Assembly (NCBI RefSeq): GCF_000314735.2
Contig: NZ_KB375273.1
Coordinates: forward strand, 1-11,378
From: Afipia felis ATCC 53690
Lineage (GTDB): Bacteria; Pseudomonadota; Alphaproteobacteria; Rhizobiales; Xanthobacteraceae
Direction: 5' to 3'
DNA length: 11,378 bases
The position numbers and the translations under genes are program-made. The notes beneath the pieces were generated by a model, which saw nothing but the letters and a program-made list of their open reading frames with translations, made no database searches and was not told the DNA's origin. Within the stretch, counting starts at the first letter, position 1; each line of letters opens with the position of its first letter. Shown here piece after piece: positions 6,868 through 11,378 of this stretch.

Positions 6868-7154
6868 CACGCTGCTGCCCTCCGCTCGACTTCGAAGCCT
6901 TTGGAGCGCAGCAGCTCGACGATGTGGTCGAGGCGCGAATTCAGGTGGCGCGGCAGCAAATCGTCGAGCAGGTCGAGCTCGCGACCTTCGACGATGCGCT
7001 CCACCACCCGTACCGTTGTCATTCCGGGTCCGCGCTTCCGATCGCGGCACAGGTTTTTGATGGTCTGCGGATGAAGATGGGCCTCCGCCGCCAAATGCGC
7101 ATACGGTAATCCGATACGCTTCGCCCGATCGAGCAGCTCTTTGGCACTGGACAT
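6867..7154 (-). CDS. Cro-like HTH regulator, first gene of leftward operon
   Basis: This 95-aa protein has an XRE/Cro-type helix-turn-helix in its first half (LPYAHLAAEAHLHPQTIKNLCRDR, residues about 16-39), followed by a helical tail that may dimerise (LDDLLPRHLNSRLDHIVELLRSKGF). It is divergent from the C1-type repressor, separated by a 145-base region carrying three operator-like sites. This is the classic position of cro in lambdoid switches. The operator O1 ends right at the start codon, leaving no room for a strong Shine-Dalgarno; a leaderless or very short leader transcript is possible. It would bind the same operators and favour lytic growth. Confidence is high for the fold and moderate for the Cro role. 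Confidence 0.75.
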   Translation of the reverse strand: MSSAKELLDRAKRIGLPYAHLAAEAHLHPQTIKNLCRDRKRGPGMTTVRVVERIVEGRELDLLDDLLPRHLNSRLDHIVELLRSKGFEVERRAAA

Positions 7155-7168
7155 GTGATAATTAACCT
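7155..7168. promoter_or_regulatory. Operator-like site O1
   Basis: GTGATAATTAACCT matches the 14-base consensus GTGATAACTATCAC at 10 positions. It touches the start codon of the Cro-like gene, and its centre is 20 bp (two helical turns) from that of O2. Binding would block leftward transcription or translation initiation. Confidence 0.5.
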
Positions 7169-7174
7169 GTGAAT

Positions 7175-7188
7175 GTGAAAACTATCAC
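7175..7188. promoter_or_regulatory. Operator-like site O2
   Basis: GTGAAAACTATCAC is the best near-palindrome of the set (GTGA...TCAC ends). It lies between the divergent repressor and Cro-like genes, where the leftward promoter must be. The -10 and -35 boxes of that promoter cannot be placed with confidence. Confidence 0.6.
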
Positions 7189-7219
7189 ACGTCCATCTGA
7201 TTTGCGGCGTCCTTGCAAG

Positions 7220-7233
7220 TGGAAAATTCTCAC
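7220..7233. promoter_or_regulatory. Operator-like site O3
   Basis: TGGAAAATTCTCAC shares 10 of 14 positions with O2 and lies 45 bp from it towards the repressor gene. Its position suits autoregulation of the repressor promoter, as with OR3 in lambda; that role is inference. Confidence 0.45.
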
Positions 7234-7299
7234 ATCGCCTTAGCCCGTCCACAGGTTCACGCTCCGGCGCGATTTATTGCACCGCGAGCAGTGAGCCTC

Positions 7300-7953
7300 A
7301 TGGGACGTCGACCTAAGAGCCTTGTGGTTGATGCGCTGCGAAACGCGCAGCTCAACTGGCTGGACAAACTCGAGCAAGCGACCGGCGAGACGGCGACCGC
7401 TATAGCGCGGCGAGCCGAGCTCGACCCGTCAACGCTGACCCGCTTCAAGAAGGCGGGAAAGGGTACCCTCTCCACCATGACCATCAGCCAGATCGCGGCT
7501 GCATGGGAGGTCGAGGCTGGCGCCGAAGTCCGCGGCGGCGTCGAGCCACCCGGGCTCAGTGAGGAAGCGGAGCCCTATAACGCCCCAGAAACGGGCTCTG
7601 ACATCGATACGGCGATCCGGGCGCTGACGGCCGGCCGAAACAACTGCGACCCCTGGCGGCTTCGCTCGCACTCCCTGGAGGCCATTGGCTATCTGCCGGG
7701 CGATATCGTTCTCGTGGATCTGTCGGCCACCCCGCGAGACGGCGATGCCGTGCTCGCGACGGTCGTGGATTTCGAGCTGATGAAATCGGTCACGGTCTGG
7801 CGCCGCTATCGCCAGAGCGGCGACCTCGGCGTGCTTGTGTCGGCCTCGTATGACCATGATACCGGGGAACCTTTGCTCGTGAACGGAAAGAGCGTTCAGA
7901 TCCGCGGCGTGCTGTTGCCGCACCGCCTCCGTCCTGTGAATAAAGCGGCCTAA
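7300..7953 (+). CDS. C1-type phage repressor (HTH plus S24 LexA-like domain)
   Basis: This 217-aa protein has an N-terminal helix-turn-helix (residues about 18-60, LEQATGETATAIARRAELDPSTLTRFKKAG) and a C-terminal S24/LexA-like domain. SHSLEAIGYLPGD corresponds to the catalytic-serine GxSMxxxxxxGD motif, and RDGDAVLATV follows. Where lambda CI has FTFKKL, this protein has VTVWRR, so the usual catalytic lysine seems to be missing. It would hold lysogeny by binding the operators on both sides of its gene. Start: ATG at 7300 gives the natural N-terminus MGRRPKSL; a GTG at 7291 is a close alternative, and the frame upstream of it overlaps O3. The Shine-Dalgarno is weak. The fold call is firm; non-cleavability is inferred from an alignment by eye. 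Confidence 0.85.
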   Translation: MGRRPKSLVVDALRNAQLNWLDKLEQATGETATAIARRAELDPSTLTRFKKAGKGTLSTMTISQIAAAWEVEAGAEVRGGVEPPGLSEEAEPYNAPETGSDIDTAIRALTAGRNNCDPWRLRSHSLEAIGYLPGDIVLVDLSATPRDGDAVLATVVDFELMKSVTVWRRYRQSGDLGVLVSASYDHDTGEPLLVNGKSVQIRGVLLPHRLRPVNKAA

Positions 7954-7957
7954 ACCC

Positions 7958-7973
7958 CGTTTCATGTGAAACA
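7958..7973. other. parS-like 16-mer
   Basis: CGTTTCATGTGAAACA differs at two positions from the widespread chromosomal parS consensus TGTTTCACGTGAAACA. It lies 5 bases after the repressor stop and just before the rightward promoter. It could bind host ParB or a phage protein, or be a coincidental inverted repeat. Its stem is too short and lacks a U-tract, so it is not a good terminator. Confidence 0.4.
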
Positions 7974-7989
7974 GAATATGCGTTGAAAT

Positions 7990-8003
7990 GTGATAACTTG
8001 CAC
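7990..8003. promoter_or_regulatory. Operator-like site O4
   Basis: GTGATAACTTGCAC fits the 14-base consensus at 12 positions. It lies between the -35 and -10 of the first candidate rightward promoter. Confidence 0.6.
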
Positions 8004-8011
8004 ATTTTTAT

Positions 8012-8025
8012 GCGATAGTTATCAT
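8012..8025. promoter_or_regulatory. Operator-like site O5
   Basis: On the minus strand this reads ATGATAACTATCGC, 12 of 14 with the consensus, with a GATA/TATC inner palindrome. Its centre is 22 bp from that of O4, and it covers the -10 of the second candidate promoter. Confidence 0.6.
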
Positions 8026-8052
8026 ACGCCCCACTGATTTGCAGGAGGGGCT

Positions 8053-8241
8053 ATGTCCACCCAGTCTCACACCATCACTAAAACGATTGTCAGCGGCAAC
8101 GGGCGCTCCGTTCTGCGTGCCCGCTGCTCATGTGGCGGCTTCACGGTCGACGCACCGCGCCTCAGCACAGCGGGCAGGCGCGGCCAGGACCAAAAGATCG
8201 CGGCGCACCTGGCCGAACAGGCCCAGCGGGAGAGCGCGTGA
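8053..8241 (+). CDS. Hypothetical protein, 62 aa, CxC motif
   Basis: The first gene of the rightward operon encodes a small basic protein with RARCSCGGFTVDAP (C25, C27) and a helical tail (GQDQKIAAHLAEQAQ). Only two Cys are present, so a complete zinc site would need a partner or a dimer. The ATG at 8053 has a strong GGAGGGG Shine-Dalgarno, and the operator-controlled promoter is about 30 bases upstream. The stop overlaps the next ATG by one base (TGATG). No function is known. Confidence 0.7.
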   Translation: MSTQSHTITKTIVSGNGRSVLRARCSCGGFTVDAPRLSTAGRRGQDQKIAAHLAEQAQRESA

Positions 8242-8399
8242 TGTCCGGCATCTTCACCTGGATTTTAGTCGCCGGGCTCGGCGCCGCCGTCCTGATCTGT
8301 GGCCTTGCGCATCTTGCGGACCGGGACGTCGATCACTTCCACAACCTCGGCGAGCCCATCCACCCCGACGACATTGGCACAAGGCAGGACGAGCTATGA
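8241..8399 (+). CDS. Small membrane protein (52 aa)
   Basis: The frame begins MSGIFTWILVAGLGAAVLICGLAHLA, a single clear membrane helix at residues about 4-25. An acidic, His-rich tail follows (DRDVDHFHNLGEPIHPDDIG). The ATG overlaps the previous stop by one base and the TGA overlaps the next ATG, so it is coupled on both sides. Membrane insertion is a prediction from hydrophobicity. I do not recognise the family. Confidence 0.65.
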   Translation: MSGIFTWILVAGLGAAVLICGLAHLADRDVDHFHNLGEPIHPDDIGTRQDEL

Positions 8400-8710
8400 G
8401 CAGCACCACAGCAGCAGGCGCGCGGACGGCAAGCGAACTGGAAATAATCGGCGTCGGGCGAATGTTCGATAACGAAAAGGCGCTGCTTTTAATTTGCAAC
8501 CGAAAGCCAACCGACGACGAGCTGCGCGCAATCCATGACTTGCTGAGGACCGATCGCAGCGCGACCGACGTCACCAAGAGCAATGGCGCCCGACCATTCT
8601 ACGGCGCGCAATGCCCGTCCCACCCGAACTGCACTGGCGGGTGCGGCCTTGGCTGTACGCATGAAATCGAAGCCAGCGCCATCGCCAAGACTGGCGGAGG
8701 TGTGTCGTGA
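8396..8710 (+). CDS. Hypothetical protein, 104 aa, Cys-rich tail
   Basis: Residues about 16-60 form a mixed strand/helix region (ELEIIGVGRMFDNEKALLLIC, TDDELRAIHDLLRTD). The C-terminal part holds CPSHPNCTGGCGLGC (four Cys plus His), a likely metal-binding cluster. The ATG at 8396 overlaps the upstream TGA and has AGGACGAG upstream. The end TGA overlaps the GTG of the next gene. The frame is open much further upstream in another context, but that is a shadow of the two preceding genes. The function is unknown. Confidence 0.65.
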   Translation: MSSTTAAGARTASELEIIGVGRMFDNEKALLLICNRKPTDDELRAIHDLLRTDRSATDVTKSNGARPFYGAQCPSHPNCTGGCGLGCTHEIEASAIAKTGGGVS

Positions 8711-8916
8711 GCATTGTTCGCGAAAACCTACTTACCCGGCTTGGCTACACGCCATACTGCGGGTCGAACGACTGCTCGCACATGATGCCTCGAACGCAAT
8801 TCAACGGCGAGCAGTTCGTTTGCCGGTGCGGATGGCGCTCTGGCTTTGAGCCAGAGTTCATTGAAAAATACAAAGAAGCGCAGTGGTCGCTTGCCAAGAC
8901 TGGCGGTGCGGCATGA
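8707..8916 (+). CDS. Small zinc-ribbon-like protein (69 aa)
   Basis: The protein has the pattern YCGSNDC at residues 17-23 and FVCRCGW at 37-43, which together make a C-x4-C ... C-x-C ribbon likely to bind one zinc. The tail EPEFIEKYKEAQWSLAKTGG is helical. It starts with GTG at 8707, preceded by GGAGGT at close spacing and overlapping the previous TGA as GTGA. It ends in an ATGA overlap with the AlpA-like gene. It may bind nucleic acid or a protein partner, but nothing more specific can be said. Confidence 0.65.
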   Translation: MSIVRENLLTRLGYTPYCGSNDCSHMMPRTQFNGEQFVCRCGWRSGFEPEFIEKYKEAQWSLAKTGGAA

Positions 8917-9197
8917 GCAACCTCTACCGCTCCCGCGATATCGCCGACCGGCTCGGGATCTCGCTCGACACGTTCTATCGCCGCCGCGAACGCCTCGAGC
9001 GCGACGACGGCATGCCGAGGCCGCTCTGTTCCGGCGGCCGTCACGCCTATGAGAAAACCGGCATGGATGCCTGGCTGACGCGCTTCCATCCGTACCGGCC
9101 GCCACCAGCCGCAAACGACGTCTGCGCCCCGCTGGTGCCGATGACCGACGAGGAACACCGTGGACGGCTTCTGCGCGCCTACGGCTCCGCATCTTGA
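8913..9197 (+). CDS. AlpA/excisionase-like MerR-type HTH protein
   Basis: This 94-aa protein has the pattern of AlpA/HTH_17 proteins. YRSRDIADRLGISLDTFYRRRERL (residues 5-28) is the helix-turn-helix, followed by a wing (MPRPLCSGGRHAYEKTGMDAWL). Such proteins regulate or direct integrase and often act as excisionase. Its position directly before the integrase gene, in the same transcription unit, supports a Xis or Xis-like role, which is inference. Start ATG at 8913 overlaps the previous TGA. The frame upstream of it belongs to the zinc-ribbon gene and is rejected. A 63-base gap with a small hairpin (9205-9222, no U-tract) separates it from integrase. Confidence 0.7.
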   Translation: MSNLYRSRDIADRLGISLDTFYRRRERLERDDGMPRPLCSGGRHAYEKTGMDAWLTRFHPYRPPPAANDVCAPLVPMTDEEHRGRLLRAYGSAS

Positions 9198-9260
9198 CTT
9201 TCCGGCCTCGATCCCACGAGGCTGGCCTAACCCCTCTCCGTCCGCACCGGAGCTCGAGCA

Positions 9261-10571
9261 ATGGCCGATCCAAAGTTTCCTTACGTCAAATGGCGTGACG
9301 GGCGCCCGCGCGCCGTCCACGGCCCGCGCCAGCGCGAGCGCGGCTTCAAGGATCACGATCTCAAGCACACCAGCGGCGAGAAGGCCGGCCAGTGGTTCAC
9401 GATGGAGGAAGCCGCCGCCTTCTCTGACCAGCGCGTGAAGGAAGTCGAGGCCTCGCGCGGGCAGAAGGTCACAGCGCCGCAGCCGGAGAAACAGCGTCAC
9501 GCCACCGTCGCCGATCTGCTGCGCGACTGGCAGGCTTCCGATGAATTCGCCAAGCTGCGGCCGGCGTCGCGCTCCTCCTACGCCAAGGGCGTCAGCGCGA
9601 TCCTTTACAAGCCCGAGACGCGCGAGCAGGCCGCGACGCGACGCAAGCAGGAACGCGCGGCCGAGGTACTGAACCTGCTGCCGCCGCAGCGCGCGCGCGA
9701 GGAAATCGCCGACGCCACGCCGTCATCGATCGGCAAGCCGGAGCTGCGCGCGTTCTACAATTATCTGGTCAAGGCGCGCGGCCACCACATGGCACTCGCC
9801 GTCATCGCCACCCTGTCGGCCGCCTTCTCATGGGGCATGGAGAGCGTGCTCTGGCGCCTGAAATCCAATCCGCGCGTCGACATGATCTTCGACCGTCCGG
9901 ACGGCCGCATCGTGCTGGTGCCGATCCCGGCGTTTCAGGCATGGGTGGCCGCGGCCGACGCGATCGGCAAGCCGTCGATCGGCGACAGCCTGTATCTCGC
10001 GCTGTTCACCGGGCAGCGCCAAACCGACCGCCTGGTGATGAAAGACATCAGCGAGGTCGAAGGCCGTCACGCATTCCGGCAGAGCAAGACCAATGAGCTC
10101 GTCGACATCAAGGAAGCGCCGCAGCTCACAGCGCGGCTCGAGCAGGCACGCAAGCGCGTCGCCAAACTCAAGCTGAACCTCGGCCTGCGCGACATGCCGA
10201 CCGAGATCGTCATCAACGAAGCCAATGGCAAGCCATACGACGAGAGCACCTATCGTCATTGGGTGGCCGAGACGCGGCGCGTCGCGATCGAGGGCGATGC
10301 GAAGCTCGGTCTCGCGCCCTGCCCGGCGCTGACGTTCATCAACGCCGACGGCGAACAGGACGTCATGCACGATCAGGATCTGCGCGACACCTGCGTGATG
10401 CTGCTTGATCGCGCCGGCTGCGACCTGCTGACGATCTGCGATATCACAGGCCACAGCTACAAGAGCGCGCAGACCATCGTGAAGCATTACCGCGCGCGCA
10501 ACGCCGCCCGCGCCGACACCGGCATCGATCGCTTGGTGCTACAGGTCCGCAAGGAAGGAATGGCAGGATGA
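9261..10571 (+). CDS. int: Tyrosine integrase (site-specific recombinase)
   Basis: This 436-aa tyrosine recombinase inserts and excises the phage at attP/attB. An N-terminal arm-binding part and a SAM-like core-binding domain (about 80-190) precede the catalytic domain. R253 lies in LFTGQRQTDRL, K276 in RQSKT, R375 in QDLRDT, H398 in ITGHSYKS and the nucleophile Y410 in IVKHYRAR. The first His of the usual HxxR box is Gln (Q372), a change I believe is common in rhizobial prophage integrases. The ATG at 9261 has GGAG eight bases upstream. It is transcribed toward the attachment site about 700 bases away and is co-transcribed with the AlpA-like gene. The tRNA-Lys target is inferred from the core at 11284-11329. 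I found no frameshift. Confidence 0.93.
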   Translation: MADPKFPYVKWRDGRPRAVHGPRQRERGFKDHDLKHTSGEKAGQWFTMEEAAAFSDQRVKEVEASRGQKVTAPQPEKQRHATVADLLRDWQASDEFAKLRPASRSSYAKGVSAILYKPETREQAATRRKQERAAEVLNLLPPQRAREEIADATPSSIGKPELRAFYNYLVKARGHHMALAVIATLSAAFSWGMESVLWRLKSNPRVDMIFDRPDGRIVLVPIPAFQAWVAAADAIGKPSIGDSLYLALFTGQRQTDRLVMKDISEVEGRHAFRQSKTNELVDIKEAPQLTARLEQARKRVAKLKLNLGLRDMPTEIVINEANGKPYDESTYRHWVAETRRVAIEGDAKLGLAPCPALTFINADGEQDVMHDQDLRDTCVMLLDRAGCDLLTICDITGHSYKSAQTIVKHYRARNAARADTGIDRLVLQVRKEGMAG

Positions 10572-10795
10572 CACCGATCGAAGCCGCGGCCGTAGCTCGA
10601 TTATTAGATCCGCCCTTCACGGCCGATCCTCACCGAGCCTATGTCGCCGTTTATCGGAACAAGTGCGGAGCTAATTGCGAACCGTATTTCAGCGGCAGGA
10701 CTTTCAGGTCGCAGCGCGAGGCATGGATAAAACCCGAAGGACCAAACGTGCCTGATCTCGAAATTTTGGACGTGCTGGAAGTGCGTTATCCCTGA
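10568..10795 (+). CDS. Hypothetical protein, 75 aa
   Basis: The protein is small and soluble (MTPIEAAAVARLLDPPF, AYVAVYRNKCGANCEPYFSG, PDLEILDVLEVRYP) with one CGANC pair and predicted strands. The ATG at 10568 overlaps the integrase stop as ATGA, with AGG just upstream. It is the last gene of the rightward operon, and its stop overlaps the convergent 119-aa gene by 10 bases. It was not recognised. A role linked to integration is suggested only by position. Confidence 0.65.
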   Translation: MTPIEAAAVARLLDPPFTADPHRAYVAVYRNKCGANCEPYFSGRTFRSQREAWIKPEGPNVPDLEILDVLEVRYP

Positions 10796-11145
10796 TCGCG
10801 GCGGCACTCATGTGCCATGAATGTCGCGTTGCTGGTCACATCGACCACACCACCGCAGCTCTGACAGACAAACTCGTTCGGCTTGAGATCCGGCAGCACC
10901 GAGAACGCCGGCGGATCCGGCGGCCGCGACTGCAGCCGGTCCGGCGTGTAATCGCGAAAGACGTGAGCCACCTTGCGCATCACCACCCGCATCTGCGGCC
11001 GGCCGCGGACGAGATCGTCGTAATAGTCGACCGCCGGCTGCCATCGCTCGAATTTGCCGACGATGATCCCGTGCGCGCCATCGTCACTCAGGATCTCGAC
11101 CCAATGCAGCTTGTCACCGAATACGCCGTGCAAGTTTCTTTTCAT
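10786..11145 (-). CDS. Hypothetical protein with C-terminal zinc-finger-like motif (119 aa)
   Basis: An N-terminal strand-rich domain (LHWVEILSDDGAHGIIVGKFERWQPAVDYYDDLVRG) is followed by a C-terminal FVCQSCGG (C93, C96) and a later AHEC (H112, C114), a likely CCHC-type zinc site. The ATG at 11145 lacks a strong Shine-Dalgarno. A nearby upstream ATG soon meets a stop, so this is the best start. It is convergent with the integrase operon, sharing 10 bases at the 3' end, and would be transcribed from the attP arm, which makes it a candidate lysogen-expressed or separately controlled gene. The function is unknown. Confidence 0.65.
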   Translation of the reverse strand: MKRNLHGVFGDKLHWVEILSDDGAHGIIVGKFERWQPAVDYYDDLVRGRPQMRVVMRKVAHVFRDYTPDRLQSRPPDPPAFSVLPDLKPNEFVCQSCGGVVDVTSNATFMAHECRRDQG

Positions 11146-11178
11146 TCCGGCATGAGAACGAAATCAGAACATTGGTCA

Positions 11179-11200
11179 AGGGTCGCACGCGTGCGACCCT
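11179..11200. repeat. Palindrome of inverted attP arm sites
   Basis: A perfect 22-base palindrome is centred on CACGCGTG and contains GGTCGCAC at 11181-11188 and its complement GTGCGACC at 11191-11198. It has no U-tract. It belongs to the set of integrase arm-type repeats around the tRNA-Lys core. Confidence 0.7.
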
Positions 11201-11210
11201 GCGCAGCCAA

Positions 11211-11223
11211 TAACGGTCGCACA
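11211..11223. repeat. attP arm repeat, left of core
   Basis: TAACGGTCGCACA matches the right-arm copy at 12 of 13 bases and contains the GGTCGCAC element also found in the palindrome. It is a likely integrase arm-binding site. Confidence 0.65.
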
Positions 11224-11283
11224 GACGCGCTTTGTTCTACTGTCCGGATTGTGAGAAGTGCCTGCGGCGCAGTGCTTAGATGA

Positions 11284-11329
<46 letters not shown>

Positions 11330-11358
11330 TATCGGCCTCTCAAGGTAATTCAGTGGGT

Positions 11359-11371
11359 TAGCGGTCGCACA
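11359..11371. repeat. attP arm repeat, right of core
   Basis: TAGCGGTCGCACA is the counterpart of 11211-11223, in the same orientation on the far side of the core. Arm sites on both sides are expected for attP but not for a single attL or attR end. Confidence 0.65.
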
Positions 11372-11378
11372 ACCGACG

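Larger units (their letters stand above)
7983..8025 (+). promoter_or_regulatory. Rightward promoter region overlapping O4 and O5
   Basis: Two sigma70-like promoters can be read. One has -35 TTGAAA at 7983-7988 and -10 TTTTAT at 8006-8011, spaced 17 bases. The other has -35 TTGCAC at 7998-8003 and -10 TATCAT at 8020-8025, spaced 16 bases. Both are covered by operator-like sites, so bound repressor would occlude polymerase. Transcription would enter the small-gene, Xis-like and integrase operon. Confidence 0.5.

Noticed and set aside
9205..9222. Hairpin GCCTCG/CGAGGC as terminator before integrase
   Set aside because: The stem is six base pairs with no U-tract, and an integrase gene follows in the same direction.
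11179..11200. 22-bp palindrome as a rho-independent terminator
   Set aside because: There is no U-tract on either side, and its half-site recurs singly on both sides of the att core, fitting protein-binding sites better.

Overview
The window is temperate phage DNA from an alphaproteobacterial, most likely Rhizobiales-type, host. The basis is high G+C (about 62%, estimated by eye), long chains of overlapping genes, a lambda-like regulatory centre, a primase-helicase module, a tyrosine integrase, and a 46-bp piece identical in form to the 3' half of a tRNA-Lys(CUU) gene. The host assignment is inference.

Layout. Positions 1-7154 are one leftward operon. In order of transcription it holds a Cro-like regulator, several small proteins, a dual-HTH protein with a DnaA-like C-terminus, a small hydrophobic protein, a PhoB-type winged-helix protein, a 71-aa protein, a Toprim primase, a 275-aa conserved phage protein, a P-loop helicase, a small membrane protein and an HNH nuclease that runs off the left edge. 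Most junctions are 4-base ATGA overlaps. The C1-type repressor gene (7300-7953) lies divergently. From 8053 a rightward operon carries four small proteins (two Cys-rich, one membrane), an AlpA/Xis-like DNA-binding protein, the integrase and a 75-aa protein. A convergent 119-aa gene lies at 10786-11145. The last 230 bp form the attachment site.

How it works together. Five operator-like 14-mers (consensus near GTGATAACTATCAC) flank the repressor gene: three before the leftward operon and two over the rightward promoter. The repressor can therefore silence both replication/early genes and the integration operon. The tRNA-Lys core at 11284-11329 has copies of GGTCGCAC on both sides. It is not followed by a tRNA 5' half, so it reads as attP of a free or circular phage rather than an attL/attR junction.

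Most notable: (1) a line-by-line search found no GANTC (CcrM) site in 11.4 kb, against roughly 40 expected, while GATC, which has the same composition, occurs more than 100 times; (2) attP arm sites; (3) a repressor with the S24 serine but apparently no catalytic lysine; (4) a parS-like 16-mer between repressor and right promoter; (5) a 20-bp direct repeat inside the gene for the DnaA-like protein, reminiscent of an origin inside an initiator gene. I did not find a clear defence or other novel multi-gene system. The unassigned small genes are the remaining unknown.
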